A stretch of 59,463 nt of DNA from an uncultured Oscillospiraceae bacterium (GCA_900756575.1 CAAEKQ010000146.1:1-59463), one strand, 5' to 3'; positions 8,875-16,478 are shown, numbered from the stretch's first letter. The notes: a model not told the origin generated them from the letters alone. Numbers and translations: made by a program.

Positions 8875-8946
8875 GGCAATGCTCCCATGCTCGTTTTATT
8901 TTTCGTATTATTATACCACATTGGGATTGGAATGAAAATCTTTTTA

Positions 8947-8975
8947 TTTACTTCCCGGCGCGAAAATGCTAGAAT
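8947..8975 (+). promoter_or_regulatory. Promoter of rodA
   Basis: TTTACT (8947-8952), a 17-base spacer and TAGAAT (8970-8975), 40 bases before the chosen rodA start. Confidence 0.55.
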
Positions 8976-9015
8976 GGTGGTGTTTATCCTGTTACTCTCC
9001 CGAAAGGAGTCTACT

Positions 9016-10164
9016 ATGCTGGGAGCCATTAAAAAATTTTTCAGCCGAACGGACTGGGTGCTGCTGGGACTGTGTCTTGCCGCGTCCATCTTCGGCATTG
9101 TTATGATCGGCAGCGCCTCCAACTACCACGGCGCTTCCTCCTATGTTTCCAAACAGGTCATTGCACTGGTGCTTGGTCTGATTCTATATGTACTGATTTC
9201 CTTTGTCGATATGGAGATTCTTGCGGAGCATCAGACGCTGCTGGTGATTTTCTCCGCGCTGTTTCTTGCCATGCTCTATCCCTTGGGCGTAGAAGGCGAT
9301 ACCGGCAACCGAAGCTGGCTATCCATTCCCGGCATGCCCTTTATGATTCAGCCTGCGGAATACTGTAAAATCATATACATCATTGTTGTTGCCCGTATCA
9401 TGACCATTTATCAGGAGCGTATTAACTCCCTGCCCTGCGTATTCCGGATTGGCGTGGTTTCCGCCATCTTCATGGGACTCATCGTCATCATCTCCAAGGA
9501 TGCAGGTGTTGCACTGATTTATGTATTCACGCTGGTGATTATGGCGCTGGCTGGCGGCTTCAGCTTTATCTGGTTCGCCGCTGCCGGTGCCGGACTTGCA
9601 GTCATCGTCCCGATTCTTTGGAACAGCGGTCTGGTGCGTGAGGACCAGAAGGAGCGCATTATGGTGCTCTTTGACGAGAGCATCGATCCCCTGGGCATCG
9701 ACGTCCGTTGGCAGACCTCCCGCTCCCTGAACGCCATTACCGGCGGCGGACTCACCGGTCAGGGCTTGTTCCAGGGCACCCAGATCCAGTCCGGCAACGT
9801 TCCTGCTCAGCACACCGACTTTATCTTTGCCGCCATTGGCGAGGAGCTGGGGTTTCTCGGCTGCGCCCTGTGTATTATTTTGCTGATTGCAATCATTCTG
9901 AGAATTCTCTATGTGGGCAACCACTCCGGCAGCTATTTCTATCGCATGGTCTGCGTGGGCATTGCCAGTACGCTGATGTTCCAGATTATCATCAACATCG
10001 GTATGTGCCTGGGCGTTATGCCAGTCATCGGCCTGACCCTGCCGTTCTTCAGCTACGGCGGCTCGTCCATCCTCTCCCTTTACATTGCCATGGGCGTCAT
10101 CTCCAGCGTTCGATTGCACCCATCCCCGGACGCCCAGCAGCGCTATTTGCGGCTGCCGGTTTAA
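9016..10164 (+). CDS. rodA: RodA-type peptidoglycan glycosyltransferase (SEDS family)
   Basis: About 382 residues with roughly ten membrane helices. SEDS proteins polymerise lipid II into glycan strands during elongation, division or sporulation. Signatures: NRSWLSIPGMPFMIQPAEYCK, SRSLNAITGGGLTGQG, PAQHTDFIFAAIGEELGF, and the C-terminal GLTLPFFSYGGSS. I call RodA over FtsW/SpoVE because no mur or fts genes are adjacent and from overall resemblance; the distinction is not certain. ATG 9016 follows AAAGGAG at the right distance and lies just after a promoter, so the 129-base upstream in-frame extension is rejected. Confidence 0.85.
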   Translation: MLGAIKKFFSRTDWVLLGLCLAASIFGIVMIGSASNYHGASSYVSKQVIALVLGLILYVLISFVDMEILAEHQTLLVIFSALFLAMLYPLGVEGDTGNRSWLSIPGMPFMIQPAEYCKIIYIIVVARIMTIYQERINSLPCVFRIGVVSAIFMGLIVIISKDAGVALIYVFTLVIMALAGGFSFIWFAAAGAGLAVIVPILWNSGLVREDQKERIMVLFDESIDPLGIDVRWQTSRSLNAITGGGLTGQGLFQGTQIQSGNVPAQHTDFIFAAIGEELGFLGCALCIILLIAIILRILYVGNHSGSYFYRMVCVGIASTLMFQIIINIGMCLGVMPVIGLTLPFFSYGGSSILSLYIAMGVISSVRLHPSPDAQQRYLRLPV

Positions 10165-10173
10165 TTTAAAATG

Positions 10174-10203
10174 AACTGCGGGACTTCGGTTCCGCAGTTT
10201 TTT
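10174..10203 (+). terminator. Terminator after rodA
   Basis: AACTGCGG (10174-10181) and CCGCAGTT form a perfect stem followed by a T run into 10203. Confidence 0.85.
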
Positions 10204-10272
10204 GCGTCTAGCAGGAATATTTTTTCTTCTACGGCAAACACTACCTCTGCAAATAACGCTGGAGGTTTTACT

Positions 10273-11499
10273 ATGAAACATTTCATTTCCGCGATTTCGT
10301 CCCTGCTTCTGGCCGCATCGCTGCTGGCTCTGCCGGTCTGCGCCGAGGACGCCCAGGTGGTCTGGGGCGAGGTCTATTGCTTCTCCACAGAGGATCTCAC
10401 CATGGAGGAAAACAGCCTGGGGATTGTAGTCACCGGAGTCCCCCAGGATGCCATGGGCTCCGTATTCCTGGGCACCCGAAAAATCATCGCCGGTGACGTA
10501 TTGACCCGGGAGCAGGCCCAGCAGCTGACCTTTGTTCCGATCACCGGTGCAGAGGGCGATGCGGACATCACCTGTATGTCCATCACCCCGGACGGCCTTG
10601 GTTCCGAAGCGCAGATGACCTTGCGCATTGGTTCCGGGAAGAATAAAGCGCCCACTGCGCAGGACTCTGAGTTTGAAACCTATAAGAATATCGCCGCTCC
10701 CGTCCCCCTGAGCGTACAGGACCCGGAAAATGAGCCCCTCACCATCACCATCGTTTCCGAGCCCAAGCGCGGCACCGTGGACGTGGCCGAGGACGGCACC
10801 GTCACCTATACGCCCAATGAAAACAAAGTCGGCAAGGACAGCTTTACCTATACCGTCACCGACCCGGCGGGCAACGTGTCGGAGGAAGCCACGGTGCGCA
10901 TCCGGATTCTGAAGCCTTCGGACAAGGAGACCTATCAGGACATGGACGGCGATCCCGCTGAACTGGCCGCCACGTGGATGAAGGAAACAGGGCTCTATCG
11001 GGGCAACAGCGTTGCCGGGGAGCTGCTGTTCTCCCCTGATGACACCGTAACCCGGGGCGAATTCACCGCCATGTGCGTTGCTCTGACCCAGGCTCAGCCG
11101 GAGCTGCTGGAAACCGGCTTCATTGACGGCGACGATATGCCCCTGTGGCTCCAGCCCTATGTGGGTGCGGCCCTGAAATGCGGCTATCTCTCCGGTATTC
11201 CCACGGAGAACGGCCTTGCCATGGAGGCTTCTGACCCCATCCGTCAAGGTGAGGCCGCAGTCATGCTGGCAAAGGTGCTGAATCTGCCCGAAAACGAGGA
11301 TCAGACCGTATTGGCGCCGGAGGATTCACTCCCCGCCTGGGCTGCATCCGCCGTTGCATCGGTGCAGGATGCAGGGCTTACGGATCTTTCGGATACCGCT
11401 GCACCGCTTACCCGCCGAGATGCCGCTATGTTGCTCTACAGCGCATGGAATGTGGCAAAAAATCAGGAGAGCAGTCTGCTTTCCTGGGCTGAAGAATAA
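10273..11499 (+). CDS. Secreted surface protein with Ig-like and SLH domains
   Basis: About 408 residues. A cleavable signal peptide (MKHFISAISSLLLAASLLALPVCAEDA) is followed by an N-terminal region of unknown type (~25-115), a cadherin/VCBS-like Ig domain (~118-215, with LTITIVSEPKRGTVDV, TYTPNENKVGKDSFTYTVTD), and SLH-like repeats (~220-400; VTRGEFTAMCVAL, IRQGEAAVMLAKVLNL, LTRRDAAMLLYSAW). SLH repeats anchor proteins to secondary cell-wall polymers. The start at 10273 follows GGAGG; 102 bases of upstream open frame cover the rodA terminator and are not coding. Its ligand is unknown. Confidence 0.8.
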   Translation: MKHFISAISSLLLAASLLALPVCAEDAQVVWGEVYCFSTEDLTMEENSLGIVVTGVPQDAMGSVFLGTRKIIAGDVLTREQAQQLTFVPITGAEGDADITCMSITPDGLGSEAQMTLRIGSGKNKAPTAQDSEFETYKNIAAPVPLSVQDPENEPLTITIVSEPKRGTVDVAEDGTVTYTPNENKVGKDSFTYTVTDPAGNVSEEATVRIRILKPSDKETYQDMDGDPAELAATWMKETGLYRGNSVAGELLFSPDDTVTRGEFTAMCVALTQAQPELLETGFIDGDDMPLWLQPYVGAALKCGYLSGIPTENGLAMEASDPIRQGEAAVMLAKVLNLPENEDQTVLAPEDSLPAWAASAVASVQDAGLTDLSDTAAPLTRRDAAMLLYSAWNVAKNQESSLLSWAEE

Positions 11500-11505
11500 A
11501 CAACA

Positions 11506-11540
11506 CCGGACTGGTGCAGTTTTGCGCTGTACCAGTCCGG
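11506..11540 (+). terminator. Hairpin after the SLH protein gene
   Basis: CCGGACTGGT and ACCAGTCCGG form a 10-bp stem, extended inward by CAG/CTG, but only a weak T-containing tail follows. Probable but not a strong terminator. Confidence 0.5.
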
Positions 11541-11594
11541 ATTCTATATATGCGGCCTTCCTCTGCGAAAAAATGTCAACCGTCCAAATGGGCC

Positions 11595-11623
11595 TTGCAT
11601 TTCCCGCGCCCAGGGCCTATACT
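11595..11623 (+). promoter_or_regulatory. Promoter of the thioesterase gene
   Basis: TTGCAT (11595-11600), a 17-base spacer and TATACT (11618-11623), 31 bases before the start codon. Confidence 0.65.
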
Positions 11624-11654
11624 ATCTCCAAACGAATGAAGTGGAGGTATCATT

Positions 11655-12044
11655 ATGGCACTGACAACAGGACTTCGCGGCACCGCAGAACGCACCGTCA
11701 CCCCGGAAAACACCGCTGCCGCCTGCGGTTCCGGCTCGCTCCCGGTATTCGGTACGCCGTTTATGCTGGCAATGATGGAGGAGGCTACCTGCACCGCAAT
11801 TTCCGCCCAGCTGGAGGACGGACAGAGCACCGTAGGCGTATCCATGAACATCCAGCACACCGCCCCCTCTCCCGTAGGCATGGCGGTTCGGGCCGAGGCC
11901 ACCCTCACCGAGGTAAACGGCAAAATGCTCACCTTCTCCGTCACCGCCTATGACCAGGCCGGGGAAATCGGCAGCGGAACCATCTGCCGCTGCATCATTC
12001 GCAGCGAATCCTTCCTGAGCCGCTGCCAAAGCAAGCTGAAATAA
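11655..12044 (+). CDS. Hot-dog thioesterase, FlK-like
   Basis: 129 residues, a single hot-dog domain of the acyl-CoA thioesterase type related to FlK, the fluoroacetyl-CoA thioesterase of Streptomyces cattleya. T34, E42 and H68 have the same spacing (8 and 26) as the known FlK triad T42, E50 and H76; visible context is FGTPFMLAMMEEA and VSMNIQHTAPSPVG. Family members in gut Clostridia are common and their substrates are mostly unknown, so fluoroacetate detoxification should not be assumed. It is monocistronic, with its own promoter and a GC-rich hairpin after it. Confidence 0.8.
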   Translation: MALTTGLRGTAERTVTPENTAAACGSGSLPVFGTPFMLAMMEEATCTAISAQLEDGQSTVGVSMNIQHTAPSPVGMAVRAEATLTEVNGKMLTFSVTAYDQAGEIGSGTICRCIIRSESFLSRCQSKLK

Positions 12045-12049
12045 GATTT

Positions 12050-12081
12050 GGCCCCTGTCGGAACTGTTCCGGCAGGGGCCT
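12050..12081 (+). terminator. Hairpin between the thioesterase gene and hsp20
   Basis: GGCCCCTGtCGGAA and TTCCGgCAGGGGCC form a long stem with a short T-poor tail. Probable shared terminator for the converging genes. Confidence 0.55.
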
Positions 12082-12105
12082 TGACATTTAGGGGGATATC
12101 AAATT

Positions 12106-12552
12106 TTATTCGATGGCCAAAATGTTCTTCTTGGGCAGCGCCTCTACCGTAGTCTTCGGCACGGAGATTTGCAGGATACCGTCCTCAAATTTGGCCTTCA
12201 TGTCATCCACCGTGACGCCCTCGCCCACATAGAAGCTCCGGCTCATGGCGCCGACATAACGCTCCTGACGGATGTAGCGTCCCTGATCGTCCTTTTCGTC
12301 CTTGTCCAGGCCCTTCTCAGCGCGAATGGTTAAATAACCGTCCTCCAGCTCAACCTGTACCTCGTCCTTCTGAAAGCCGGGCAGGTCAACGTCCAGCTCG
12401 TAGCTGTTATCAGTTTCCCGGATATCGGTCTTCATCAAATTCTTGGCGTGCTTACCGTACAGGGGATTCTTACCGCCGAACATGGCGTCCATATCAAACG
12501 CACGATCAAACATATCATCAAACATATTTTCACCAAAGATGCTAGGCAACAT
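12106..12552 (-). CDS. Hsp20/alpha-crystallin small heat-shock protein
   Basis: 148 residues. The alpha-crystallin domain spans ~40-140 (ETDNSYELDVDLPGFQKDEV, YLTIRAEKG, SFYVGEGV, FEDGILQISVPK), ending in a short tail. It is an ATP-independent holdase that binds unfolding proteins in the cytoplasm. It is preceded by a consensus promoter overlapped by a CIRCE element and a ~160-base leader, so HrcA-type class I heat-shock control is expected. The gene is monocistronic. Confidence 0.95.
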   Translation of the reverse strand: MLPSIFGENMFDDMFDRAFDMDAMFGGKNPLYGKHAKNLMKTDIRETDNSYELDVDLPGFQKDEVQVELEDGYLTIRAEKGLDKDEKDDQGRYIRQERYVGAMSRSFYVGEGVTVDDMKAKFEDGILQISVPKTTVEALPKKNILAIE

Positions 12553-12638
12553 AAGTCATTCCTCCAATACACATTTTACTGTATCGCTTGTAGGGGGAGA
12601 AACGATCTTCTCGCAGGCGAACGTTTGTTGCCGTCCCG

Positions 12639-12658
12639 CATTCGCAGGGCATCGAATG
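12639..12658 (-). other. Small hairpin in the hsp20 leader RNA
   Basis: CATTCG and CGAATG form a perfect 6-bp inverted repeat around 8 bases in the ~160-base 5' leader of hsp20. The leader has no coding sequence; whether it folds over the ribosome-binding site is not known. Confidence 0.35.
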
Positions 12659-12711
12659 AAGCCTTCGGATTCCCGGTCCCTCTCGGAACCCTCTTCCTTA
12701 ACTTCGATTTC

Positions 12712-12739
12712 ATTATAACACGATTTTTAGCACTGTCAA
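12712..12739 (-). promoter_or_regulatory. Promoter of hsp20
   Basis: On the minus strand: TTGACA (complement of 12734-12739), a 16-base spacer and TATAAT (complement of 12712-12717). Both hexamers are perfect consensus, and the -35 end lies inside the CIRCE element. Confidence 0.85.
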
Positions 12740-12753
12740 GAGGAGAGTGCTAA
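12727..12753. promoter_or_regulatory. CIRCE operator (HrcA binding site)
   Basis: TTAGCACTG (12727-12735), 9 bases, GAGTGCTAA (12745-12753) matches the CIRCE consensus TTAGCACTC-N9-GAGTGCTAA at 17 of 18 arm positions. It overlaps the -35 box of hsp20, where HrcA would block transcription. Confidence 0.92.
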
Positions 12754-12872
12754 AAATCATTGAACACTTTATGAACTTATTATGACCGCTTCGGTTTCGA
12801 ATGATTGGAATTCAAATTTTCATTTTGCCGAAATGTCTCCGGAATTTCCCGCCGATTTCGGGGTTCTGCCCA

Positions 12873-12901
12873 TTTACAGCAAAACCAATTGGTACTATAA
12901 T
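12873..12901 (+). promoter_or_regulatory. Promoter of lrgAB
   Basis: TTTACA (12873-12878), a 17-base spacer and perfect TATAAT (12896-12901), 53 bases before lrgA. Confidence 0.75.
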
Positions 12902-12954
12902 GATGGACATTATGAATCTCTGGGCGCGATTATCCCCGAAAAAGAAGGCATTTT

Positions 12955-13311
12955 ATGAAATATGTAAAACAATTCGGCATTATTCTGGTGGTCTCCCTAA
13001 TCGGCGAGCTGCTGAACTTTCTGATTCCCCTGCCCATTCCCGCCAGCATTTACGGGCTGGTACTGATGCTGGGGGGCCTGCAGCTGCACATCATTCCCCT
13101 CAGCGAGGTCAAGGAAACCTCGACGTTTCTCATCGAGATCATGCCGCTGATGTTCATTCCCGCGGCGGTGGGGCTGATTACTTCTTTTGATATTCTCAAG
13201 GCGCATCTGGCCGCCTATCTGGTGATTACGGCGGTATCCACGTTCCTGGTGATGCTGGTCAGCGGTCACGTCACTCAGCTGGTCATCCGCAGAAAGGAAG
13301 GCAAAGCATGA
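12955..13311 (+). CDS. lrgA: CidA/LrgA family membrane protein
   Basis: 118 residues with four predicted membrane helices; the segment IPLPIPASIYGLVLMLGGLQL is typical of CidA/LrgA. In Staphylococcus these proteins are described as holin/antiholin-like regulators of murein hydrolase activity; the Bacillus PftA homologue acts in pyruvate uptake. The stop overlaps the lrgB start (ATGA). No LytS/LytR-type regulator is adjacent, so the physiological signal is not apparent. Confidence 0.9.
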   Translation: MKYVKQFGIILVVSLIGELLNFLIPLPIPASIYGLVLMLGGLQLHIIPLSEVKETSTFLIEIMPLMFIPAAVGLITSFDILKAHLAAYLVITAVSTFLVMLVSGHVTQLVIRRKEGKA

Positions 13312-14000
13312 GTTCGTTTTTGGAATCCTCCGCATTTTTCGGGGTGGCCGTCAGTCTGGTGGCCTACGGTCTGGGCTGCCTGCTGCAAAAAAAGTGGCAA
13401 TGCCCGCTGTTTAACCCCCTGCTGATCTCCATTATCATCACCATTGCGCTGCTGGCCGTGTCCAATATGGATTACGACGTGTACTATTCCGGCGCAAAGT
13501 ATCTGAGCTATCTTTTGACCCCAGCCACCGTCTGTCTGGCCATTCCCCTCTATGAAAAGCTGGATTTGCTGAAGCAGAACAAGGCCGCCATTCTTCTGGG
13601 CATCGCCTCCGGGGTGCTGACCACGCTTTTGTGCGTACTGGCCATGGGACTGATCTTCGGGCTGAATCATGCAGAGTATGTGACCCTGCTGCCCAAGTCC
13701 ATCACCACCGCCATCGGCATGGGCGTTTCGGAGGAGCTGGGCGGCTATGTCACCCTGACCGTCGCCGTGATTATCATCACCGGACTGATGGGCAATATGT
13801 TCGCGCCCATGGTCTGCCGGGTGTTTCATATCACCGACCCCATTGCAAAGGGCATTGCCATCGGCACCTCGTCCCATGCGGTGGGCACCGCCAAGGCCAT
13901 GGAAATGGGCCAGGTAGAGGGGGCGATGAGCAGCCTTTCCATCGCAGTGGCCGGAATTCTCACGGTTGTGGGGGCTTCGGTGTTTGCGCAGTTTATCTGA
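13308..14000 (+). CDS. lrgB: LrgB family membrane protein
   Basis: 230 residues, about seven membrane helices. LrgB/PftB hallmarks include LLPKSITTAIGMGVSEELGG, ITGLMGNMFAPMVC and IAIGTSSHAVGTAKAMEMG. It partners with LrgA; roles proposed for the family are control of autolysis or export/uptake of small organic acids such as pyruvate or glycolate. The two-gene unit ends in a strong terminator. Confidence 0.93.
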   Translation: MSSFLESSAFFGVAVSLVAYGLGCLLQKKWQCPLFNPLLISIIITIALLAVSNMDYDVYYSGAKYLSYLLTPATVCLAIPLYEKLDLLKQNKAAILLGIASGVLTTLLCVLAMGLIFGLNHAEYVTLLPKSITTAIGMGVSEELGGYVTLTVAVIIITGLMGNMFAPMVCRVFHITDPIAKGIAIGTSSHAVGTAKAMEMGQVEGAMSSLSIAVAGILTVVGASVFAQFI

Positions 14001-14008
14001 ATTACAGC

Positions 14009-14047
14009 GTCGCCGCAGGAGGTTGGTTCCTGCGGCGACTCTTTTAT
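14009..14047 (+). terminator. Terminator after lrgAB
   Basis: GTCGCCGCAGGA and TCCTGCGGCGAC form a perfect 12-bp stem followed by TCTTTT. It overlaps the end of the converging GNAT gene by a few bases. Confidence 0.85.
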
Positions 14048-14508
14048 TTCAGGAACGTTGTCAGAATTACCTGCTGCTCCTGCATGCCCATTTTGCCATA
14101 AAAGGCTCTGGCATTACGATTTTCACCCAGGGTCATCAGTTCCATACGGTCTGCCCCCTGCGCCTTTGCCCACTGACACGCAGCCTGATACAAAGCCGTC
14201 CCAATGCCGCGGCCTCTTGCTTCCGGACGCACATATAACGTATCCAAATCCACATAGCGGCAAGGGACGCGAATCGCGCTTTCCTCCCACTCCCTCCAAA
14301 ACAGCGATACCAATCCCAACAGCCGCCCGTCTTCCTCCCAGACATAAAGCATTCCATTGGGTTCCAGAATCGCCGCCTGAACAAAATTCGCCTCCTGCGG
14401 CACCACCCGCCACTGCCATGGCTGAAGCGCTGCCATGTTTCTTAAGCTCCCGTCAAACAGCTCCATCAACTGCGGGGTATCCTCCAAATTTGCGATGCGA
14501 ATTCTCAT
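14044..14508 (-). CDS. GNAT family N-acetyltransferase
   Basis: 154 residues with a single GNAT fold. The acetyl-CoA binding motif A is visible as VRPEARGRGIGTALYQAACQW (~residues 93-113), and the C-terminal GENRNARAFYGKMGM is the motif B region. The substrate is unknown. The start overlaps the stop of the upstream MerR-methyltransferase gene by one base (TAATG), so the two are translationally coupled and probably work on the same stimulus or compound. Confidence 0.88.
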   Translation of the reverse strand: MRIRIANLEDTPQLMELFDGSLRNMAALQPWQWRVVPQEANFVQAAILEPNGMLYVWEEDGRLLGLVSLFWREWEESAIRVPCRYVDLDTLYVRPEARGRGIGTALYQAACQWAKAQGADRMELMTLGENRNARAFYGKMGMQEQQVILTTFLK

Positions 14509-15665
14509 TATGCTTTCTCCTTTTTACAGCGATACATTCTTACCTGACTGTGAAACACGATCTTTCCCTTCTGCTCCATCACCTTGCGAAGATAGGCAAT
14601 AAAATCCGTGCCCGAGGTCTCCAGCTCCTGCACCAGCTCCCGATAGGAGTCCATCAAAAAGCGGTATAGCTCCTCCACCACCGTAAAGGTCAGGTCGTTC
14701 TGAAATACATGGCACTCGATCTTCGGGAAGCAGGCATTTAGCATCTGCTCCAGTTCCTTCCGCTGCTTCTTTTTGCTTTCAATGCGGTTCTCGAGACAGC
14801 CAATACCTGAAAAGTCCTGATACAGCGCATCCATTTCCTCCAGCATTTGCACATCAACGCTTTCCACCACGTTGAGGATTCCGCCGGGACGCAGCATCAT
14901 CTTGAGTTTTTCTACCGTTTCCGTGCAATGCTCCAGCGAATGGACCAGATAAGCCATCAAAATCTGGTCATAGCCGCCGTCCAACGCCGCAGTTTCCACA
15001 TTTTCATGCCGGAATGAAAGCCGCACACCGGGTGCCAGCAGTTCCTTCCGCTCCCTGTAATAGGTTTGGAGCTTTATCAGGTTGTTCTCGTGGAGATCCA
15101 TCAAATCCACCTGTAAATTCTCAGGAATCCTCTCCCAGCTATGCCGCCAGATCATGCCGATTCCGCAGCCTGCGTCCAAAACGCTCTCCCCCGGCTTCAG
15201 CTGCATCCGGTCAAACTCCCAGGGATAGAGATTCGCTGAGCCATTGCGCTGATAAATCTGGTAGCAGCGCACCGAATCGTTGATTTTACGCACCAGCTTC
15301 ATGGAGCGTGCCAGCGTATCAGGATCGGCAGCATCCGCCTGGCTCAGTTCATCCAGCAGATTCACGATCTCCTCCAGCTGCTCAATCCGCTGGGTAATCA
15401 GCTGCTTTTGGTCCCGAAGTAGCTGCCAAAGATTCTCCTGCCCTGTCACCTCCAGGGCATCCCTGATTTCGCCCAGGGAAAAGCCCGCAAATTTCAGCAT
15501 GGTGATCCGCTGCATCCGCAAAAGGGCGTCACCGCCATAGAGCCGGTAGCCCTCTGCATTGCGGCTTTCGGGCTTCAATAGCCCCCGCTGGTCGTAATAG
15601 CGGATGGTGCGCGGGGTAACGCCGGTGAGGTTTGCCAGTTCGCTTGGGGTGTATTGCTTCATCAT
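14508..15665 (-). CDS. MerR-type regulator fused to a class I SAM methyltransferase
   Basis: 385 residues in two parts. Residues 1-~75 are a MerR winged helix (YTPSELANLTGVTPRTIRYY, GYRLYGGDALLRMQRITMLK), followed by a coiled-coil to ~115. Residues ~145-300 are a Rossmann methyltransferase with motif I VLDAGCGIGMIW and post-motif MLRPGGILNVVES; the C-terminal region (~300-385) is of unknown type. The usual MerR effector domain is therefore replaced by an enzyme. AGGAGG lies 5 bases before the first ATG and 8 before the second (15662), so the true start may be 15662. It is followed by a coupled GNAT gene and preceded by a MerR-type promoter with a palindrome. Confidence 0.85.
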   Translation of the reverse strand: MMKQYTPSELANLTGVTPRTIRYYDQRGLLKPESRNAEGYRLYGGDALLRMQRITMLKFAGFSLGEIRDALEVTGQENLWQLLRDQKQLITQRIEQLEEIVNLLDELSQADAADPDTLARSMKLVRKINDSVRCYQIYQRNGSANLYPWEFDRMQLKPGESVLDAGCGIGMIWRHSWERIPENLQVDLMDLHENNLIKLQTYYRERKELLAPGVRLSFRHENVETAALDGGYDQILMAYLVHSLEHCTETVEKLKMMLRPGGILNVVESVDVQMLEEMDALYQDFSGIGCLENRIESKKKQRKELEQMLNACFPKIECHVFQNDLTFTVVEELYRFLMDSYRELVQELETSGTDFIAYLRKVMEQKGKIVFHSQVRMYRCKKEKA

Positions 15666-15703
15666 CTCGTCCTCCTGTTTTTCATTCAGGGCCCTGTAAG
15701 AAC

Positions 15704-15734
15704 AGTATAGGGCATGACGTTACGTCAATGTCAA
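15704..15734 (-). promoter_or_regulatory. MerR-type promoter with 19-base spacer and central palindrome
   Basis: On the minus strand TTGACA (complement of 15729-15734) and TATACT (complement of 15704-15709) are 19 bases apart, the over-long spacing typical of MerR-activated promoters. Within the spacer lies the perfect palindrome TGACGTTACGTCA (15715-15727). It reads toward the MerR-methyltransferase gene, so autoregulation is likely. Confidence 0.82.
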
Positions 15735-15802
15735 GGGATTTTCAAAATTAATTTTCGAATTTGTTTTTCGCCCTGTGCACGGATTTATCTATCTGGTTTT
15801 CC

Positions 15803-15831
15803 TTGCGTTTTGGGGTTGACTGTGGTAAAAT
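15803..15831 (+). promoter_or_regulatory. Promoter of tRNA-Leu
   Basis: TTGCGT (15803-15808), a 17-base spacer and TAAAAT (15826-15831), 10 bases before the tRNA 5' end. Confidence 0.6.
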
Positions 15832-15841
15832 ATTAATATAT

Positions 15842-15925
15842 GCGGGTATGGTGGAATTGGCAGACACGTTGGATTTAGGTTCCAATGGCATTGCCGTGCA
15901 GGTTCAAGTCCTGTTACCCGCACCA
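15842..15925 (+). tRNA. tRNA-Leu (anticodon TAG)
   Basis: 84 bases including an encoded CCA. The acceptor arm GCGGGTA pairs with TACCCGC (to 15921), followed by discriminator A and CCA. The anticodon loop is TTTAGGT with TAG flanked by the TTGGA/TCCAA stem, and the T arm reads GGTTCAAGTCC. A long variable arm (GGCATTGCC) makes it a class II tRNA, consistent with leucine. Confidence 0.96.
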
Positions 15926-15930
15926 AATAA

Positions 15931-15976
15931 GCACGGTAGTTATGATGCAGAAATAGCTGATGCTACCGTGCTTTTT
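15931..15976 (+). terminator. Terminator after tRNA-Leu
   Basis: GCACGGTAG (15931-15939) and CTACCGTGC (15963-15971) form a perfect 9-bp stem followed by TTTTT. Confidence 0.8.
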
Positions 15977-16005
15977 ACACATTAATGGAAGAGAGTGGGA
16001 TATGT

Positions 16006-16386
16006 ATGACTTCAGAAAAAGAAAAAAGATTTTTGCTTCTTTTATCATCAACTTTATGTGGAGTTGGCGCAAGTAAATCAGATGTGCTTGATTACATTTC
16101 TTCCAACGAGTGGTTAATATTATCAGACAAGGATAAAATGATAAAACATAATCGCAATGAACTGGTCTGGCGAAATGATTTAGCGTTTATCCGAAAACAC
16201 TTGGCCCAAGAGGGTCTATTCGTAGATGGCATTAGAAACGATTGGTCCATTACTGACAGTGGGAAGTTCTATTTGAATGAGCTTATGCAAGAGGTACTTA
16301 ACACAGCAACCTTTTCCAAAATTTCTCCAAATTTAGTGAATGAATTAAAAAATAGCAAGTTCCCCATTCAGTTTTTCAGAAGTTAA
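16006..16386 (+). CDS. Small orphan protein resembling an Mrr_N winged-helix domain
   Basis: 126 residues. The pattern ASKSDVLDYI...NELVWRNDLAFIRKHLAQEGLF...WSITDSGKFYL resembles the N-terminal winged helix of Mrr-like restriction endonucleases. No nuclease domain or partner gene follows. Its DNA is much more AT-rich than the neighbours (about 32% GC over 16021-16080 by count) and it sits directly after a tRNA gene, both signs of transfer. ATG 16006 has GTGGGA 5 bases upstream; an ATG at 15985 has no ribosome-binding site. It may be a remnant of a restriction gene or a small regulator. Confidence 0.55.
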   Translation: MTSEKEKRFLLLLSSTLCGVGASKSDVLDYISSNEWLILSDKDKMIKHNRNELVWRNDLAFIRKHLAQEGLFVDGIRNDWSITDSGKFYLNELMQEVLNTATFSKISPNLVNELKNSKFPIQFFRS

Positions 16387-16418
16387 GTGTCCTACTTTTC
16401 CATATTAATTGATTCCTT

Positions 16419-16451
16419 TCGCTGCACCCCTCCGGTTGCGGCGATTTTCTT
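16419..16451 (+). terminator. Probable terminator after the Mrr_N-like gene
   Basis: TCGCTGCA (16419-16426) pairs with TGCGGCGA (16437-16444), including one G-U pair, followed by TTTTCTT. The T run overlaps the -35 box of pepT. Confidence 0.5.
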
Positions 16452-16478
16452 GACTCCACCACCCCATTATCGTATAAT
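16450..16478 (+). promoter_or_regulatory. Promoter of the pepT operon
   Basis: TTGACT (16450-16455), a 17-base spacer and perfect TATAAT (16473-16478), 21 bases before pepT. Confidence 0.8.

Noticed and set aside
9319..11247. Long minus-strand open frame opposite rodA and the SLH gene
   Set aside because: No family motif, low-complexity His/Gly/Gln-rich translation, and it crosses the rodA terminator and SLH ribosome-binding site.
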